Source of the DNA: Flavicella sp964230805
GTDB lineage: Bacteria > Bacteroidota > Bacteroidia > Flavobacteriales > Flavobacteriaceae
NCBI GenBank assembly: GCA_964230805.1
Contig: CAXRIA010000022.1
Span: forward strand, 1-64,000
Reading direction: 5' to 3'
Length of the DNA: 64,000 nt
Every line of letters begins with the position of its first letter. Within the stretch, counting starts at the first letter, position 1. This document shows positions 35,145 to 44,411 of this stretch, piece by piece. A program made the translations under genes and the position numbers. The notes beneath the pieces are model-generated. The model made no database searches. It saw only the letters and a list, made by a program, of their open reading frames with translations, and had not been told where the DNA came from.

Positions 35145-36122
35145 TTGACGGGTAACAGCAAAAAAATAGTCAAAACCATCATACCACTCGCCTTTGGGGT
35201 GTTTCTGATTTGGTTGTCCTTTTCTAAATTGACGGATCGTGATCTTGAAGAAGTAAAAACCGCTTTTAAAACAGCGAACTATTGGTGGGTACTTCTGTCT
35301 TTGGGACTGGGTGTTTTGAGTCATTTCTCAAGAGCTTATCGTTGGCAATTTATGTTAGAACCCCTTGGCTACAAACCTAAATTCCTCAACAGCGCTATGG
35401 CTGTAATCATTGCCTACTTGGTTAATCTCGGCATTCCAAGAGCGGGTGAACTTTCCAGAGCGGCCGCCTTGGCGGAATATGAAAACGTTCCTTTTGAAAA
35501 AGGTTTTGGCACGATTGTCGCCGAAAGAGTTGCCGATGTTTTGATGTACATGCTTTGTATTTTTCTTGCGTTTTTAGCACAATACGAATTGATTAAAAAT
35601 GAAATTGCCTCAAAATTTCCAGAAAACCCCGCCTACACGATTGTTGCAATCGCCTTTTTTGGTATGGCTTTTTACCTATTTTTAAAATCCATTAAAAAAT
35701 CACAAAAACCCATTTTTATAAAATTACGGACTTTCCTAGCCGGCCTTATTGTCGGTGTGAAAAGCATTCTTACCATGAAGAAGAAGTGGGCTTTCCTTGG
35801 CCATACGCTCTTTATATGGGTCATGTACATTTTGATGCTCTATGTCGCCAAATTTGCCATTCCTGAGACGGCAAATCTTTCTGTAAATGCCGTTTTGATC
35901 AGTTTTGTGATTGGCACCTTTAGCTACGCGGCTACCAATGGAGGTGTAGGTGCCTATCCTATCGCCATTCAACAAGCCTTGTTGCTCTACGGAATCTCAA
36001 ATGCTGGGGGAACTAGTTTTGGTTGGCTCATGTGGGGATCACAAACATTGATGGTTTTGGTGTTTGGTGGACTTTCTTTTTTATTTTTACCTATCTATAA
36101 CAAATCCGTTCAACATCGGTAA
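35145..36122 (+). CDS. Lysylphosphatidylglycerol synthase TM-region family membrane protein (UPF0104)
   Basis: A 325-residue polytopic inner-membrane protein with about eight transmembrane helices, of the AglD/MprF flippase-like (LPG_synthase_TM, UPF0104) family. Family features are the RWQFMLEPLGY stretch, LGIPRAGELSRAAALAEYE (about 99-117) and ATNGGVGAYPIAIQQALLLYG near residue 265. The MprF catalytic domain is absent, so a lipid-flippase-like role is more likely than lipid lysylation. The start codon is TTG at 35145. The first ATG is inside the conserved core. The gene is 2 nt after panD and 14 nt before radA. Confidence 0.85.
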   Translation: MTGNSKKIVKTIIPLAFGVFLIWLSFSKLTDRDLEEVKTAFKTANYWWVLLSLGLGVLSHFSRAYRWQFMLEPLGYKPKFLNSAMAVIIAYLVNLGIPRAGELSRAAALAEYENVPFEKGFGTIVAERVADVLMYMLCIFLAFLAQYELIKNEIASKFPENPAYTIVAIAFFGMAFYLFLKSIKKSQKPIFIKLRTFLAGLIVGVKSILTMKKKWAFLGHTLFIWVMYILMLYVAKFAIPETANLSVNAVLISFVIGTFSYAATNGGVGAYPIAIQQALLLYGISNAGGTSFGWLMWGSQTLMVLVFGGLSFLFLPIYNKSVQHR

Positions 36123-36136
36123 TTAAAAACGAAGCC

Positions 36137-37492
36137 ATGCCCAAAGTAAAAACAACCTTTTTTTGTCAGAATTGCGGGGCGCAACACGTAAAATGGATGG
36201 GGCAGTGTCCTACTTGTAATGAATGGAATACCATCGTTGAAGAGGTTGTGCAAAAAGAAGAAAAAAGAAACTGGAAACAATCCACAGCGCCCAAAAAGAA
36301 AAACAAAGCACTTCCCATTGCAGCTATTGAAATCAATAAAGAAATCCGAATTGATACACAAAACAATGAATTGAATACGGTTTTAGGTGGCGGATTGGTG
36401 CCCGGATCTATTGTGCTACTTGGTGGTGAACCAGGGATTGGAAAATCTACCCTACTCCTACAAATCGCCTTGAAAATGCAGCACAAAGTTTTGTATGTCT
36501 CTGGGGAGGAGAGTTCGTCTCAAATCAAAATGAGAGCGGAACGACTGCAATCCAAAAACACCCACTGTTTGATTCTTACCGAAACAAACACCCAGCATAT
36601 TTTTAAAAATCTTGAAGAAGCAAATCCCGATGTATTGGTGATTGATTCCATACAAACTTTGCACACACAATACATTGAAGCCTCACCAGGAACCGTTTCA
36701 CAAATCAAAGAGACCACTGCTGAGTTGATAAAATTTGCCAAAGAAACCGCCACGCCTGTATTGGTCATCGGGCACATCAACAAAGAAGGAAGTATTGCAG
36801 GACCTAAAATTCTAGAACATATGGTCGATGTGGTTTTGCAATTTGAAGGAGATCGCAACCATACCTATCGCATTCTGCGCTCTCAAAAAAACCGATTTGG
36901 CTCAACCGCAGAGCTCGGAATATACGAAATGCAAAGTAGTGGCTTACGCGAAGTAAGCAATCCTTCCGAAATTTTAATCAGTGAGAAAGACGCTGATTTG
37001 AGCGGCACTGCCTTGGCCGCCACTTTGGAAGGTATGCGTCCTTTGATGATCGAAATTCAAGCATTGGTAAGCTCTGCCGTCTATGGAACGCCTCAGCGTT
37101 CTGCAACGGGATACAATCTTAAAAGGTTGAATATGATTCTCGCTGTCCTCGAAAAAAGAGCCGGTTTTCGACTGGGGGCAAAAGATGTGTTTTTAAACAT
37201 TACCGGAGGCATTCAAATTGACGACCCAGCCATTGACCTGGCAGTAGTAACTGCCATCCTTTCTTCCAACAACGACGAACCGATTCCTCAAAATTATTGC
37301 TTTGCTGCCGAAATTGGTCTCGCCGGAGAAATAAGACCTGTCAATCGCATTGAACAACGAATTTCAGAAGCTGAAAAGTTAGGCTTTGACAAAATATTTA
37401 TTTCGAAATTCAACAAATTCGCGCGACACAATTTTACCATTGATATTGTCACTGTCTCAAAAATTGAAGAGGTGTACGCTATTTTATTCTAA
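36137..37492 (+). CDS. radA: DNA repair protein RadA
   Basis: Hexameric RecA-like helicase/branch-migration protein in homologous recombination. 451 residues. The zinc finger is C10-x2-C13 and C24-x2-C27, Walker A is GGEPGIGKST (about 96-105), the RadA-specific KNRFG motif is near residue 254, and a C-terminal Lon-protease-like domain includes NITGGIQIDDPAIDLA. Last gene of the panC-panD-UPF0104-radA run. A terminator follows directly. Confidence 0.97.
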   Translation: MPKVKTTFFCQNCGAQHVKWMGQCPTCNEWNTIVEEVVQKEEKRNWKQSTAPKKKNKALPIAAIEINKEIRIDTQNNELNTVLGGGLVPGSIVLLGGEPGIGKSTLLLQIALKMQHKVLYVSGEESSSQIKMRAERLQSKNTHCLILTETNTQHIFKNLEEANPDVLVIDSIQTLHTQYIEASPGTVSQIKETTAELIKFAKETATPVLVIGHINKEGSIAGPKILEHMVDVVLQFEGDRNHTYRILRSQKNRFGSTAELGIYEMQSSGLREVSNPSEILISEKDADLSGTALAATLEGMRPLMIEIQALVSSAVYGTPQRSATGYNLKRLNMILAVLEKRAGFRLGAKDVFLNITGGIQIDDPAIDLAVVTAILSSNNDEPIPQNYCFAAEIGLAGEIRPVNRIEQRISEAEKLGFDKIFISKFNKFARHNFTIDIVTVSKIEEVYAILF

Positions 37493-37493
37493 G

Positions 37494-37515
37494 CAAGCGT
37501 GTCGCTTGATTTTTA
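37494..37515 (+). terminator. Rho-independent terminator after radA
   Basis: CAAGCG / CGCTTG stem with a 3-nt loop followed by ATTTTT, starting 2 nt after the radA stop. Confidence 0.65.
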
Positions 37516-37531
37516 GACCTTTCTTTACTCC

Positions 37532-37564
37532 AAAAAAAAACCACCAAACAACATCGCTTGGTGG
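37532..37564 (-). terminator. Rho-independent terminator after hemD
   Basis: On the minus strand, CCACCAA... pairs with TTGGTGG (10-nt loop) followed by nine T. It lies 24 nt past the hemD stop. Confidence 0.85.
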
Positions 37565-37587
37565 CTCTCCCTGTTTTGAATAAAGGA

Positions 37588-38331
37588 TTATTTCTTGTTA
37601 ACGTCCTTTATGTATTTGTCCAAAGCCATCGTCATAGATGGTGTTTCTGGAGTAGGGGCTTGAATGTTAATTTTCAAACCTGCTTCCGTGGCCGCTTTCA
37701 CCGTTGAGTTTCCAAAAACGGCAATTCTCGTATTGTTTTGCTTGAAATTTGGAAAATTCTTGAACAATGAATCGATTCCTGAAGGACTAAAGAAAACCAA
37801 TACGTCGTAAAAAACATTTTCTAAATCCGACAAGTCACTCACCACTGTTCGGTATAAATTTACTCTTGTCCATTTTACACCCAACTCATCCAATGTTGCA
37901 GGTACCAAATCTTTTAACTTATCGGAAGAGGGCAACAAAAAGTTCTCTGTTTTGTGTTTTTTGATCAACTTCCCTAATTCTGGGAATGTTCTTTGACCCA
38001 CATAAATTTTACGCTTTCTGTAAACGACATATTTTTGTAGGTAAAAAGCCACTGCCTCTGATTGACAAAAGTATTTCATGTCATCCGGCACCTTGAAACG
38101 CATTTCTTCAGCAACTCTAAAAAAATGATCTACCGCGTTTCGGCTGGTCAGAATCACCGCGGTGAAATCTTTCAAATCTATTTTTTGTGCTCTTACCTCT
38201 TTGACAGAAATTCCTTCTACATGTATAAATGAGCGGAAATCAATTTTTAATTTTTGTTTTTCTGACAAATCAAAATACGGCGAATGGTCCTTAGGCTTGG
38301 GCTGAGAAACCAAAATAGTTTTCACTTTCAT
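37588..38331 (-). CDS. hemD: Uroporphyrinogen-III synthase
   Basis: Closes hydroxymethylbilane to uroporphyrinogen III in haem synthesis. 247 residues from the ATG at 38331, where the family start VKTILVSQPKP begins. The open frame extends to 38370, but those residues are not conserved. Typical Bacteroidota HemD features are FTAVILTSRNAVDHFF (about 70-85), FLLPSSDKLKD, and VLVFFSPSGIDSLF (about 178-191). The family is poorly conserved, so the assignment rests on these motifs. The DUF4271 gene upstream (19 nt) is a common partner in Bacteroidota. Confidence 0.88.
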   Translation of the reverse strand: MKVKTILVSQPKPKDHSPYFDLSEKQKLKIDFRSFIHVEGISVKEVRAQKIDLKDFTAVILTSRNAVDHFFRVAEEMRFKVPDDMKYFCQSEAVAFYLQKYVVYRKRKIYVGQRTFPELGKLIKKHKTENFLLPSSDKLKDLVPATLDELGVKWTRVNLYRTVVSDLSDLENVFYDVLVFFSPSGIDSLFKNFPNFKQNNTRIAVFGNSTVKAATEAGLKINIQAPTPETPSMTMALDKYIKDVNKK

Positions 38332-38350
38332 CTTCGTAATTTTTTTATTA

Positions 38351-39019
38351 TTAAACCATTCGTTTGACAAACAAAAGAATGGGCACTATTTCAAGGCTGC
38401 AAATGTACAAAATAAAATAGAACAAATTTTTCTTAATTACCTGAATATTAAATATTAGTAAAAAAACCCATCTGAACACCCAAAATCCCCCTGCGAATAA
38501 CAAGGAAATGTATAGCATCGTTTGACTGTGTGGATAGGCATAAATCCAACACAACAATACGGGCAAATAAAAAATTGTTCCGGCCATCAACAAACTAGAT
38601 TTTGCATAATGACCTACTTCAAAACGTTTTTGAAATCCAAAAAACAGAGATACTGCCTTTGCCATACCGTATTGAATCCCCAAAAAAACCATGGTAAAAA
38701 TGACATACTTCACATAGGACTGAAAACTGTTCTCTTGCATGCGACTCCCGAATTCCATTATGAGAAGATAGAGGAAAAGACCCAAAATCATGTTTTGCAC
38801 AAGAAACAAAACGACCTGAAACAGCCCTATCGATTCTGATCGGTCTTGGGTGTAATCCAGAAAATAATTTTTTGAGAAAAAACAGGTCATTAATGATCTA
38901 AATCGATCTGCATACAACACCTTTACAAAAGCAAGCAATATGAGGATAAACAAAAAGACCAATGTCATCCAATCACTATTTAATGGAAATTTTTCAACAG
39001 CACGCAACATAGACATCAT
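38351..39019 (-). CDS. DUF4271 family membrane protein
   Basis: A 222-residue inner-membrane protein with about six hydrophobic segments, matching DUF4271, which in Bacteroidota is usually found directly upstream of hemD. The N-terminus has SDWMTLVFLFILILLAF and RFRSLMTCFFSKNYF. The C-terminus ends LEIVPILLFVKRMV. No function is known. The next two in-frame Met codons (39013, 39010) are equally possible starts. Confidence 0.85.
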   Translation of the reverse strand: MMSMLRAVEKFPLNSDWMTLVFLFILILLAFVKVLYADRFRSLMTCFFSKNYFLDYTQDRSESIGLFQVVLFLVQNMILGLFLYLLIMEFGSRMQENSFQSYVKYVIFTMVFLGIQYGMAKAVSLFFGFQKRFEVGHYAKSSLLMAGTIFYLPVLLCWIYAYPHSQTMLYISLLFAGGFWVFRWVFLLIFNIQVIKKNLFYFILYICSLEIVPILLFVKRMV

Positions 39020-39057
39020 TCCTTTGCATTAAAATTAAATTCAGAAAAGGTTTCACA

Positions 39058-39065
39058 CAAAATTA
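39058..39065 (-). promoter_or_regulatory. -7 promoter element of DUF4271-hemD
   Basis: Minus-strand TAATTTTG, exact TAnnTTTG match, 38 nt before the first DUF4271 ATG. Confidence 0.45.
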
Positions 39066-39079
39066 GCAATAAAAAATCA

Positions 39080-39087
39080 TACATTTG
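39080..39087 (+). promoter_or_regulatory. -7 promoter element upstream of the polyprenol glycosyltransferase gene
   Basis: TACATTTG, exact TAnnTTTG match, 112 nt before the ATG at 39200. It would drive the glycosyltransferase, pyrC and DUF4296 genes. Confidence 0.4.
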
Positions 39088-39199
39088 TGGTTCCATTATC
39101 AAATCGTTTGTTTGAATAAGTATTCGTACACTTCTACGGATTATCTGTAGCATTTTTTACGAGAACTTTTGAAACCAACCGAAATCATAACACAGAAAA

Positions 39200-39916
39200 A
39201 TGTCTGATACCCTTGTTATCATACCCACGCTTAACGAAATTGAAAATATTGAACGCATCATTGAGGCCGTTTTCTCTCAAGAAAAAGACGTTCATATTTT
39301 GGTGGTTGATGATCTTTCCAAAGACGGAACACCAGAGGCTGTGACCTCCTTGCAAAAAAAACACCCCAACAAATTGTTTTTAGAAAACCGAAAAGGGGAA
39401 AAAGGGCTGGGCAGAGCTTACATTCATGGATTTCGTTGGGCGCTTCAAAAATCGTATGAATACATTGTTGAAATGGATGCTGATTTCTCTCACAATCCGA
39501 ATGACATTGTAAAACTATACAAGGCTTGTCAATCAGGCGCCAAACTTTCTATCGGCTCCCGCTACGTTGATAACAATGTCAATGTGGTCAATTGGAATAT
39601 CAAACGTTTGCTTCTGTCTTATTTTGCTTCAAAATACGTTCAAATCATCACAGGCATCCCCCTATACGATACTACAGCCGGCTTCGTTTGCTATCACAGA
39701 GATGTTTTGGAGCGAATCAATCTCGACGAGATAAGATTTGTGGGCTATGCCTTTCAAATTGAAATGAAATTTAAAACCTGGAAATACCAATTCCCAATCC
39801 AAGAAGTTCCCATTGTATTTACGGACAGAACTGCAGGCACTTCAAAAATGAGCAATGCTATTATTTCAGAAGCTATTTTTGGAGTTATCAAATTGCGATT
39901 AAGGGGCTTGAAATAA
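39200..39916 (+). CDS. Polyprenol monophosphomannose synthase-like glycosyltransferase (GT2)
   Basis: A 238-residue GT-A family 2 enzyme resembling dolichol/polyprenol-phosphate mannosyltransferases. The N-terminus TLVIIPTLNEIENIERII is the nucleotide-sugar site. HILVVDDLSKDGT and EMDADFSHNP (DxD-type metal motif, about 94-103) follow, and the C-terminal PIVFTDRTAGTSKMS is the typical R-GxSK region. No C-terminal transmembrane domain is present, so it is the soluble, membrane-associated form. It lies 13 nt before pyrC. Confidence 0.88.
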   Translation: MSDTLVIIPTLNEIENIERIIEAVFSQEKDVHILVVDDLSKDGTPEAVTSLQKKHPNKLFLENRKGEKGLGRAYIHGFRWALQKSYEYIVEMDADFSHNPNDIVKLYKACQSGAKLSIGSRYVDNNVNVVNWNIKRLLLSYFASKYVQIITGIPLYDTTAGFVCYHRDVLERINLDEIRFVGYAFQIEMKFKTWKYQFPIQEVPIVFTDRTAGTSKMSNAIISEAIFGVIKLRLRGLK

Positions 39917-39929
39917 GAAAATACTCATC

Positions 39930-41267
39930 ATGCGCACAACACTCATAAAAAACACATTCATTGTAAACGAAGGTAGTACCGTTGCCTCAGACATCCTGAT
40001 AGAAGGCGATTTTATAAAAAAAATTGGAAAAGACTTGGTGGCACCCGAAGGGGCCCATGTGATCAATGCCAACGGAAAATACACCTTGCCCGGTGCTATT
40101 GATGATCAAGTACACTTCCGTGAGCCAGGCTTGACTCACAAGGCAACCATTGAAACCGAAAGCAAGGCTGCCGTGGCCGGAGGGATTACCACGTTTATTG
40201 AAATGCCCAACACCATTCCGCAAGCAACCACGCAAAAAGAATTGGAAAAAAAATTCTCCAAAGCCCGAGAAACATCCTACGCCAACTACTCTTTCATGTT
40301 CGGAGGCACCAATGACAATTTGGAGGAGCTCTTAAAAACCGACCCTACCCAAGTCGCAGGAATCAAATTGTTTTTAGGTTCCTCCACAGGAAACATGCTC
40401 GTGGATGACGAAGCGGTCTTAAAAAAGATTTTTTCTTCGACCAACATGGTCATCTCTGTGCATTGCGAAGACGAGCAAACCATCAAAAACAACTTGCAGA
40501 AACATTTGGAGGCCTTTGGCGAAGACATCCCTATAAAATACCACCCGATTATTCGCAGTGAAGAGGCCTGCTATATTTCATCATCCAAAGCCATTGCACT
40601 TGCCAAAGAAACAGGAGCTCGATTGCATATTTTCCATCTCTCTACGGCGAAAGAAACCGAATTATTTCGCAACGACATTCCGTTGAAAGACAAAAAAATA
40701 ACAGCCGAAGTTTGTGTGCACCACTTGAATTTTGAGGCCAACGATTACGAAGAAAAAGGCACTTTCATCAAATGGAACCCTGCCGTCAAAACCGCCGAAG
40801 ACCGAAACGGCTTGTGGAAAGCTTTGTTGGATGACAGAATTGATGTCATTGCCACCGATCATGCCCCGCATACACTCGAAGAAAAACAGCAAATCTATAC
40901 CAAAGCACCTAGCGGGGGGCCACTCGTACAACACGCTTTGCCTGCCATGATTAACGCTGTGAAAGCAGGAAAAATCACTCTGGAAAAAGTGGTAGAAAAA
41001 ATGTGTCACAACCCCGCCATTCTTTTTGAGATCAAAAAACGTGGCTATATAAAAGAAGGCTATTATGCCGACTTGGTGTTGGTTGATCTCGAAAAATCTT
41101 GGACAGCCACCAAGGAAAACACCTTGTACAAATGTGGTTGGACGCCTTTTGAAGGAACGGAATTCAAGGCTTCCATTACACAGACCTTTGTAAACGGGAA
41201 CTTGATTTTCGACGAAGGAACATTTAACGATAAAATCAAAGGTCAAAGAATTCAATTCAATCGATAA
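39930..41267 (+). CDS. pyrC: Dihydroorotase
   Basis: Third step of pyrimidine synthesis, cyclising carbamoyl-aspartate to dihydroorotate. 445 residues, the class I (type I) form. The metal motif reads DDQVHFREPGLTHK (about 58-71), so the first His of the usual HxH is Gln60. Other site residues are present: the carboxylated Lys in AGIKLFLGSSTGN, VHCEDE, FHLSTAKE and ATDHAPHT. The same Q-for-H change is familiar in Bacteroidota dihydroorotases, so it is probably active. The DUF4296 gene follows after 2 nt. Confidence 0.93.
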   Translation: MRTTLIKNTFIVNEGSTVASDILIEGDFIKKIGKDLVAPEGAHVINANGKYTLPGAIDDQVHFREPGLTHKATIETESKAAVAGGITTFIEMPNTIPQATTQKELEKKFSKARETSYANYSFMFGGTNDNLEELLKTDPTQVAGIKLFLGSSTGNMLVDDEAVLKKIFSSTNMVISVHCEDEQTIKNNLQKHLEAFGEDIPIKYHPIIRSEEACYISSSKAIALAKETGARLHIFHLSTAKETELFRNDIPLKDKKITAEVCVHHLNFEANDYEEKGTFIKWNPAVKTAEDRNGLWKALLDDRIDVIATDHAPHTLEEKQQIYTKAPSGGPLVQHALPAMINAVKAGKITLEKVVEKMCHNPAILFEIKKRGYIKEGYYADLVLVDLEKSWTATKENTLYKCGWTPFEGTEFKASITQTFVNGNLIFDEGTFNDKIKGQRIQFNR

Positions 41268-41269
41268 TC

Positions 41270-41854
41270 ATGCAGAAAATTTGCTACATCCTTTTACTGA
41301 CAACACTATTTTCGTGTACCAGCAATACGATCTTCGAAAAGCCTGAAGACCTTATTGAAAAGGAAGTCATGATTGACCTTTTGACCGATTTAACGATTGC
41401 CACTGTGGCAAAAAAGGAACAAAATATCTACGGGAAACGCAATGTCGATTACACCCAACTCGTGTTTGAAAAATACGGAATTGATACGGTGCAATTCAAG
41501 AGAAGTAATTTTTATTACACTTCTCGCATAGACGATTACCAGGCCATCTATCTTGAGGTTGAAAAACGCATCGAACGCCAAAATGCGTTGTTCAAAACCT
41601 TGCGAAAAGAAAAAGATTCGCTAAAAAAGGATCGTATTCGAAAAATTAAACTGCGAAATGACTCCCTCAGAAAAAAAGAGAGAACCGAAGATTCGCTCGT
41701 CTTAGAAACGCTGAATAAAAAAATACAAGACAGTGCAAAGAAATACGATCTAAACAAAATTCATTCCCTCAGAAAAACGTTGGATATGGACAGTCTTCGA
41801 AAAATTGTTGCTCAATTCGATAGCATCAAAAAAATTCAAAAAGACAGTCTGTAA
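41270..41854 (+). CDS. DUF4296 family lipoprotein
   Basis: A 194-residue lipoprotein of the DUF4296 family. The lipobox is LFSC (Cys at about residue 16). The conserved part is EDLIEKEVMIDLLTDLTIA (about 27-45) and VFEKYGIDTVQFKRSNFYYTS (about 66-86). The C-terminal half is a highly charged coiled coil rich in Lys, Asp, Ser and Arg. The location after pyrC is common in Flavobacteriaceae. Function unknown. It is convergent with the epimerase gene, 23 nt away. Confidence 0.85.
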   Translation: MQKICYILLLTTLFSCTSNTIFEKPEDLIEKEVMIDLLTDLTIATVAKKEQNIYGKRNVDYTQLVFEKYGIDTVQFKRSNFYYTSRIDDYQAIYLEVEKRIERQNALFKTLRKEKDSLKKDRIRKIKLRNDSLRKKERTEDSLVLETLNKKIQDSAKKYDLNKIHSLRKTLDMDSLRKIVAQFDSIKKIQKDSL

Positions 41855-41877
41855 TGGGGCGATGACTGAAAATCGCT

Positions 41878-42888
41878 TTATTGTTTTTCTTGCAAATACT
41901 GCTTGCAAACCCTGACAATCACGGCAAGCATCGACTCAAATTCGAACTGTAAAAAGGCTTTCGCTTTGGAATTATCATAAAGGGTCATTTTGTCGATGGC
42001 TTTGGCATTATGCTTTGTAAACGTATGCGATGCACCCGTACACCTCGATTTCAGCCAAGAAAGACGCCAACCCACAGCTCCAAGAAATTTTGTTACGCGC
42101 ACAAATGGCTTTCTTTTATGAAAAGTAACCGCAATTGCCTCTAAAATTTCTTTGAAACTTTTGTTTTCAGAGACCAAAACAAAACGCTCATTTTTCACCT
42201 CGGAAGCCATTCCTTGAATTAGAAATTTTACCACGTCCCACACCCCAACGAAGCCCGTTACGCTCGTGGTATAAAAGGGTGTTTCTTTGGCCGCCATCGA
42301 AAAGAGCTTTCCCGAATTTTCCTGCCAAAATCCTGGACCTAAAATGATCCCTGGATTCACAATAAACACATCCAATCCTTCTTGAGCACCACGCCACACC
42401 TCCATCTCTGCTCCGTATTTTGTAATGGCATATCCATAGTTACTGGTTTCTACATCAAAAGTGTCTTTTTCATCGACGTGTGTTTTTTCTATCGATTTTT
42501 CGATCGCTGCAATGGAACTCACAAAAGCGAATTTCTCCACCTGAAACGCAATGGACAAGTTTACCATGTTTGCCGTACCCTCAATGTTTACCACACGCAT
42601 TTTACGGTAGTCTTTTTTATCAAACGAAACCAAGGCTGCGCAGTGGTACACCCATTTTACACCTTGGAAGGCACTTTCCAAAGCCGGAATGTCTGTAATC
42701 GTGGCTTGCACCCAATCGATCTTAGAAAAAATAGCCGACACATCATCGGTGTAATAAGCAAACACTTTTTTTACTTTCTCCAGAGACCCCTCCGTTCGGT
42801 ATATCGCCCTAATTTTGGTTTCTTCTTGTGCCAATTGCAAAAGCAAATGGGCTCCTAACATTCCTGTTCCTCCGGTAACTAATATCAT
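41878..42888 (-). CDS. NAD-dependent epimerase/dehydratase (extended SDR)
   Basis: A 336-residue extended short-chain dehydrogenase/reductase. The Rossmann motif is at the N-terminus, MILVTGGTGMLGAHLL (TGxxGxxG), which decides the ATG at 42888 over 42906. VYHCAALVSF and the catalytic YGYAITKYGAE (YxxxK) at about 150-160 are intact. The substrate is unknown: similar enzymes act on dihydroflavonols, steroids or nucleotide sugars. A near-consensus -7 box (TATTTTCG) ends 4 nt before the ATG. Confidence 0.87.
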   Translation of the reverse strand: MILVTGGTGMLGAHLLLQLAQEETKIRAIYRTEGSLEKVKKVFAYYTDDVSAIFSKIDWVQATITDIPALESAFQGVKWVYHCAALVSFDKKDYRKMRVVNIEGTANMVNLSIAFQVEKFAFVSSIAAIEKSIEKTHVDEKDTFDVETSNYGYAITKYGAEMEVWRGAQEGLDVFIVNPGIILGPGFWQENSGKLFSMAAKETPFYTTSVTGFVGVWDVVKFLIQGMASEVKNERFVLVSENKSFKEILEAIAVTFHKRKPFVRVTKFLGAVGWRLSWLKSRCTGASHTFTKHNAKAIDKMTLYDNSKAKAFLQFEFESMLAVIVRVCKQYLQEKQ

Positions 42889-42892
42889 ACTA

Positions 42893-42900
42893 CGAAAATA
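42893..42900 (-). promoter_or_regulatory. Near-consensus -7 element of the epimerase gene
   Basis: Minus-strand TATTTTCG (7 of 8 to TAnnTTTG), 4 nt (TAGT) before the ATG. Another possible leaderless start. Confidence 0.35.
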
Positions 42901-43076
42901 ATTCAATTTTATGAATTCCGGTTTCTCTATTTCTTTTTTCTCCGAGCTTTGTTTTCACTGCAGCACAATCAAAAATTCAGTGATCACAAAAACACACCAT
43001 CCGAAATCACCCAAAGGCATTCACACATCGCTTTAAAATCGCAAATAGGAAACCTAAAAATCACAACTCTAATTAC

Positions 43077-43084
43077 TATCTTTG
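43077..43084 (+). promoter_or_regulatory. -7 promoter element of tyrS
   Basis: TATCTTTG, exact TAnnTTTG match, 18 nt before the tyrS ATG at 43103. It rules out the in-frame TTG at 43082, which lies within the box. Confidence 0.55.
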
Positions 43085-43102
43085 CCCAAAATCAGAATAA
43101 AA

Positions 43103-44392
43103 ATGACAACAAACTTCGTTGAAGAATTGAAATGGAGGGGCATGCTACACGATAGTATGCCTGGTACGGAAGAACAACTTTCCAAAGAACAAACTACGGG
43201 ATATATTGGCTTTGACCCCACGGCAGACTCGTTGCACATTGGGAGTTTGATACCCATCATCATTTTAATGCATTTTCAAAAAGCAGGTCACAAACCCATT
43301 GCACTCATAGGAGGAGCTACGGGTATGATCGGAGATCCTTCGGGGAAATCTGCGGAAAGAAATTTGTTGAACGAAGCGACTCTCCATAAAAATATTGCCG
43401 GCGTAAAATCGCAATTAAAGCGATTTTTAGATTTTGATAGTGCTGCTGAAAATGCAGCAGAATTGGTGAACAATTACGATTGGATGAAGCAATTCTCACT
43501 CATTGATTTCGTGCGCGATATCGGAAAACATTTGACCGTGAATTACATGATGGCAAAAGACTCTGTAAAAAAACGCGTGAGTGGCGAGGGAGATGGTATG
43601 TCATTCACCGAATTTACCTACCAATTGTTTCAGGGATACGACTTTTTGTATTTGTACGAAAACAAGCAATGCAAATTGCAAATGGGTGGCTCTGACCAGT
43701 GGGGAAACATTACAACCGGAACCGAATTGGTACGAAGAAAAGCCCAGGGAAAAGCGTATGCATTGACCTGTCCACTCATTACCAAAGCCGACGGCTCTAA
43801 ATTTGGAAAATCGGAAGGAGGAAATATATGGCTCGACAAAAACCGAACCTCTGTTTACAAATTTTACCAATACTGGTTGAATTCCTCCGACGAAGACTCG
43901 GTTGATTTTATCAAAAAATTTACTTTCCTAGACAAAGAAACAATAGACACCTTGGTGGCCGAGCACGCGGAAGCACCGCACATGCGATTGCTCCAAAAAA
44001 CCTTGGCAAAAGAGGTAACGACGTTGGTGCACTCGCAAACAGATTACGAAAATGCGGTCAAAGCATCTCATATTTTATTTGGAAAATCAACGGCTAATGA
44101 TTTAAAATCTTTGGACGAACAAACCTTTTTAGACGTATTCACAGGGGTTCCGCAAGCGGAAGTAAGCAAAGAACAAATTGAAAAAGGCATTGATATCGTA
44201 GCTGCTTTTGCCGACCACGGATTTTTAAAATCGAATGGGGAAGTTCGCCGCGCTTTGAAAGAAAATTCAATTGCTGTCAACAAAGAAAAGGTCCGCGAAG
44301 ACTTTGTGATTACTGCCAAAGATTTGATTGCCGACACCTATGTTTTACTGCAAAGAGGAAAGAAAAACTATTTCTTGTTAAAAGTGGCCTGA
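43103..44392 (+). CDS. tyrS: Tyrosyl-tRNA synthetase
   Basis: Class I synthetase charging tRNA-Tyr. 429 residues. The tyrosine/ATP site is seen in GYIGFDPTADSLHIGSLIPI (HIGH equivalent HIGS, about 39-58), the tyrosine-binding LYQF-like stretch is TYQLFQGYDFLYLYE, and the KMSKS equivalent is KFGKSEGGN (about 228-236). A C-terminal S4 RNA-binding domain covers about 360-425. Start as argued from the -7 box. Convergent with the YHS gene, 19 nt away. Confidence 0.96.
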   Translation: MTTNFVEELKWRGMLHDSMPGTEEQLSKEQTTGYIGFDPTADSLHIGSLIPIIILMHFQKAGHKPIALIGGATGMIGDPSGKSAERNLLNEATLHKNIAGVKSQLKRFLDFDSAAENAAELVNNYDWMKQFSLIDFVRDIGKHLTVNYMMAKDSVKKRVSGEGDGMSFTEFTYQLFQGYDFLYLYENKQCKLQMGGSDQWGNITTGTELVRRKAQGKAYALTCPLITKADGSKFGKSEGGNIWLDKNRTSVYKFYQYWLNSSDEDSVDFIKKFTFLDKETIDTLVAEHAEAPHMRLLQKTLAKEVTTLVHSQTDYENAVKASHILFGKSTANDLKSLDEQTFLDVFTGVPQAEVSKEQIEKGIDIVAAFADHGFLKSNGEVRRALKENSIAVNKEKVREDFVITAKDLIADTYVLLQRGKKNYFLLKVA

Positions 44393-44411
44393 TTCAAAAA
44401 ACCAATCGTTT

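Noticed and set aside
40662..41255. 197-codon minus-strand frame inside pyrC
   Set aside because: It lies fully within the conserved dihydroorotase and has no recognisable domain or promoter.
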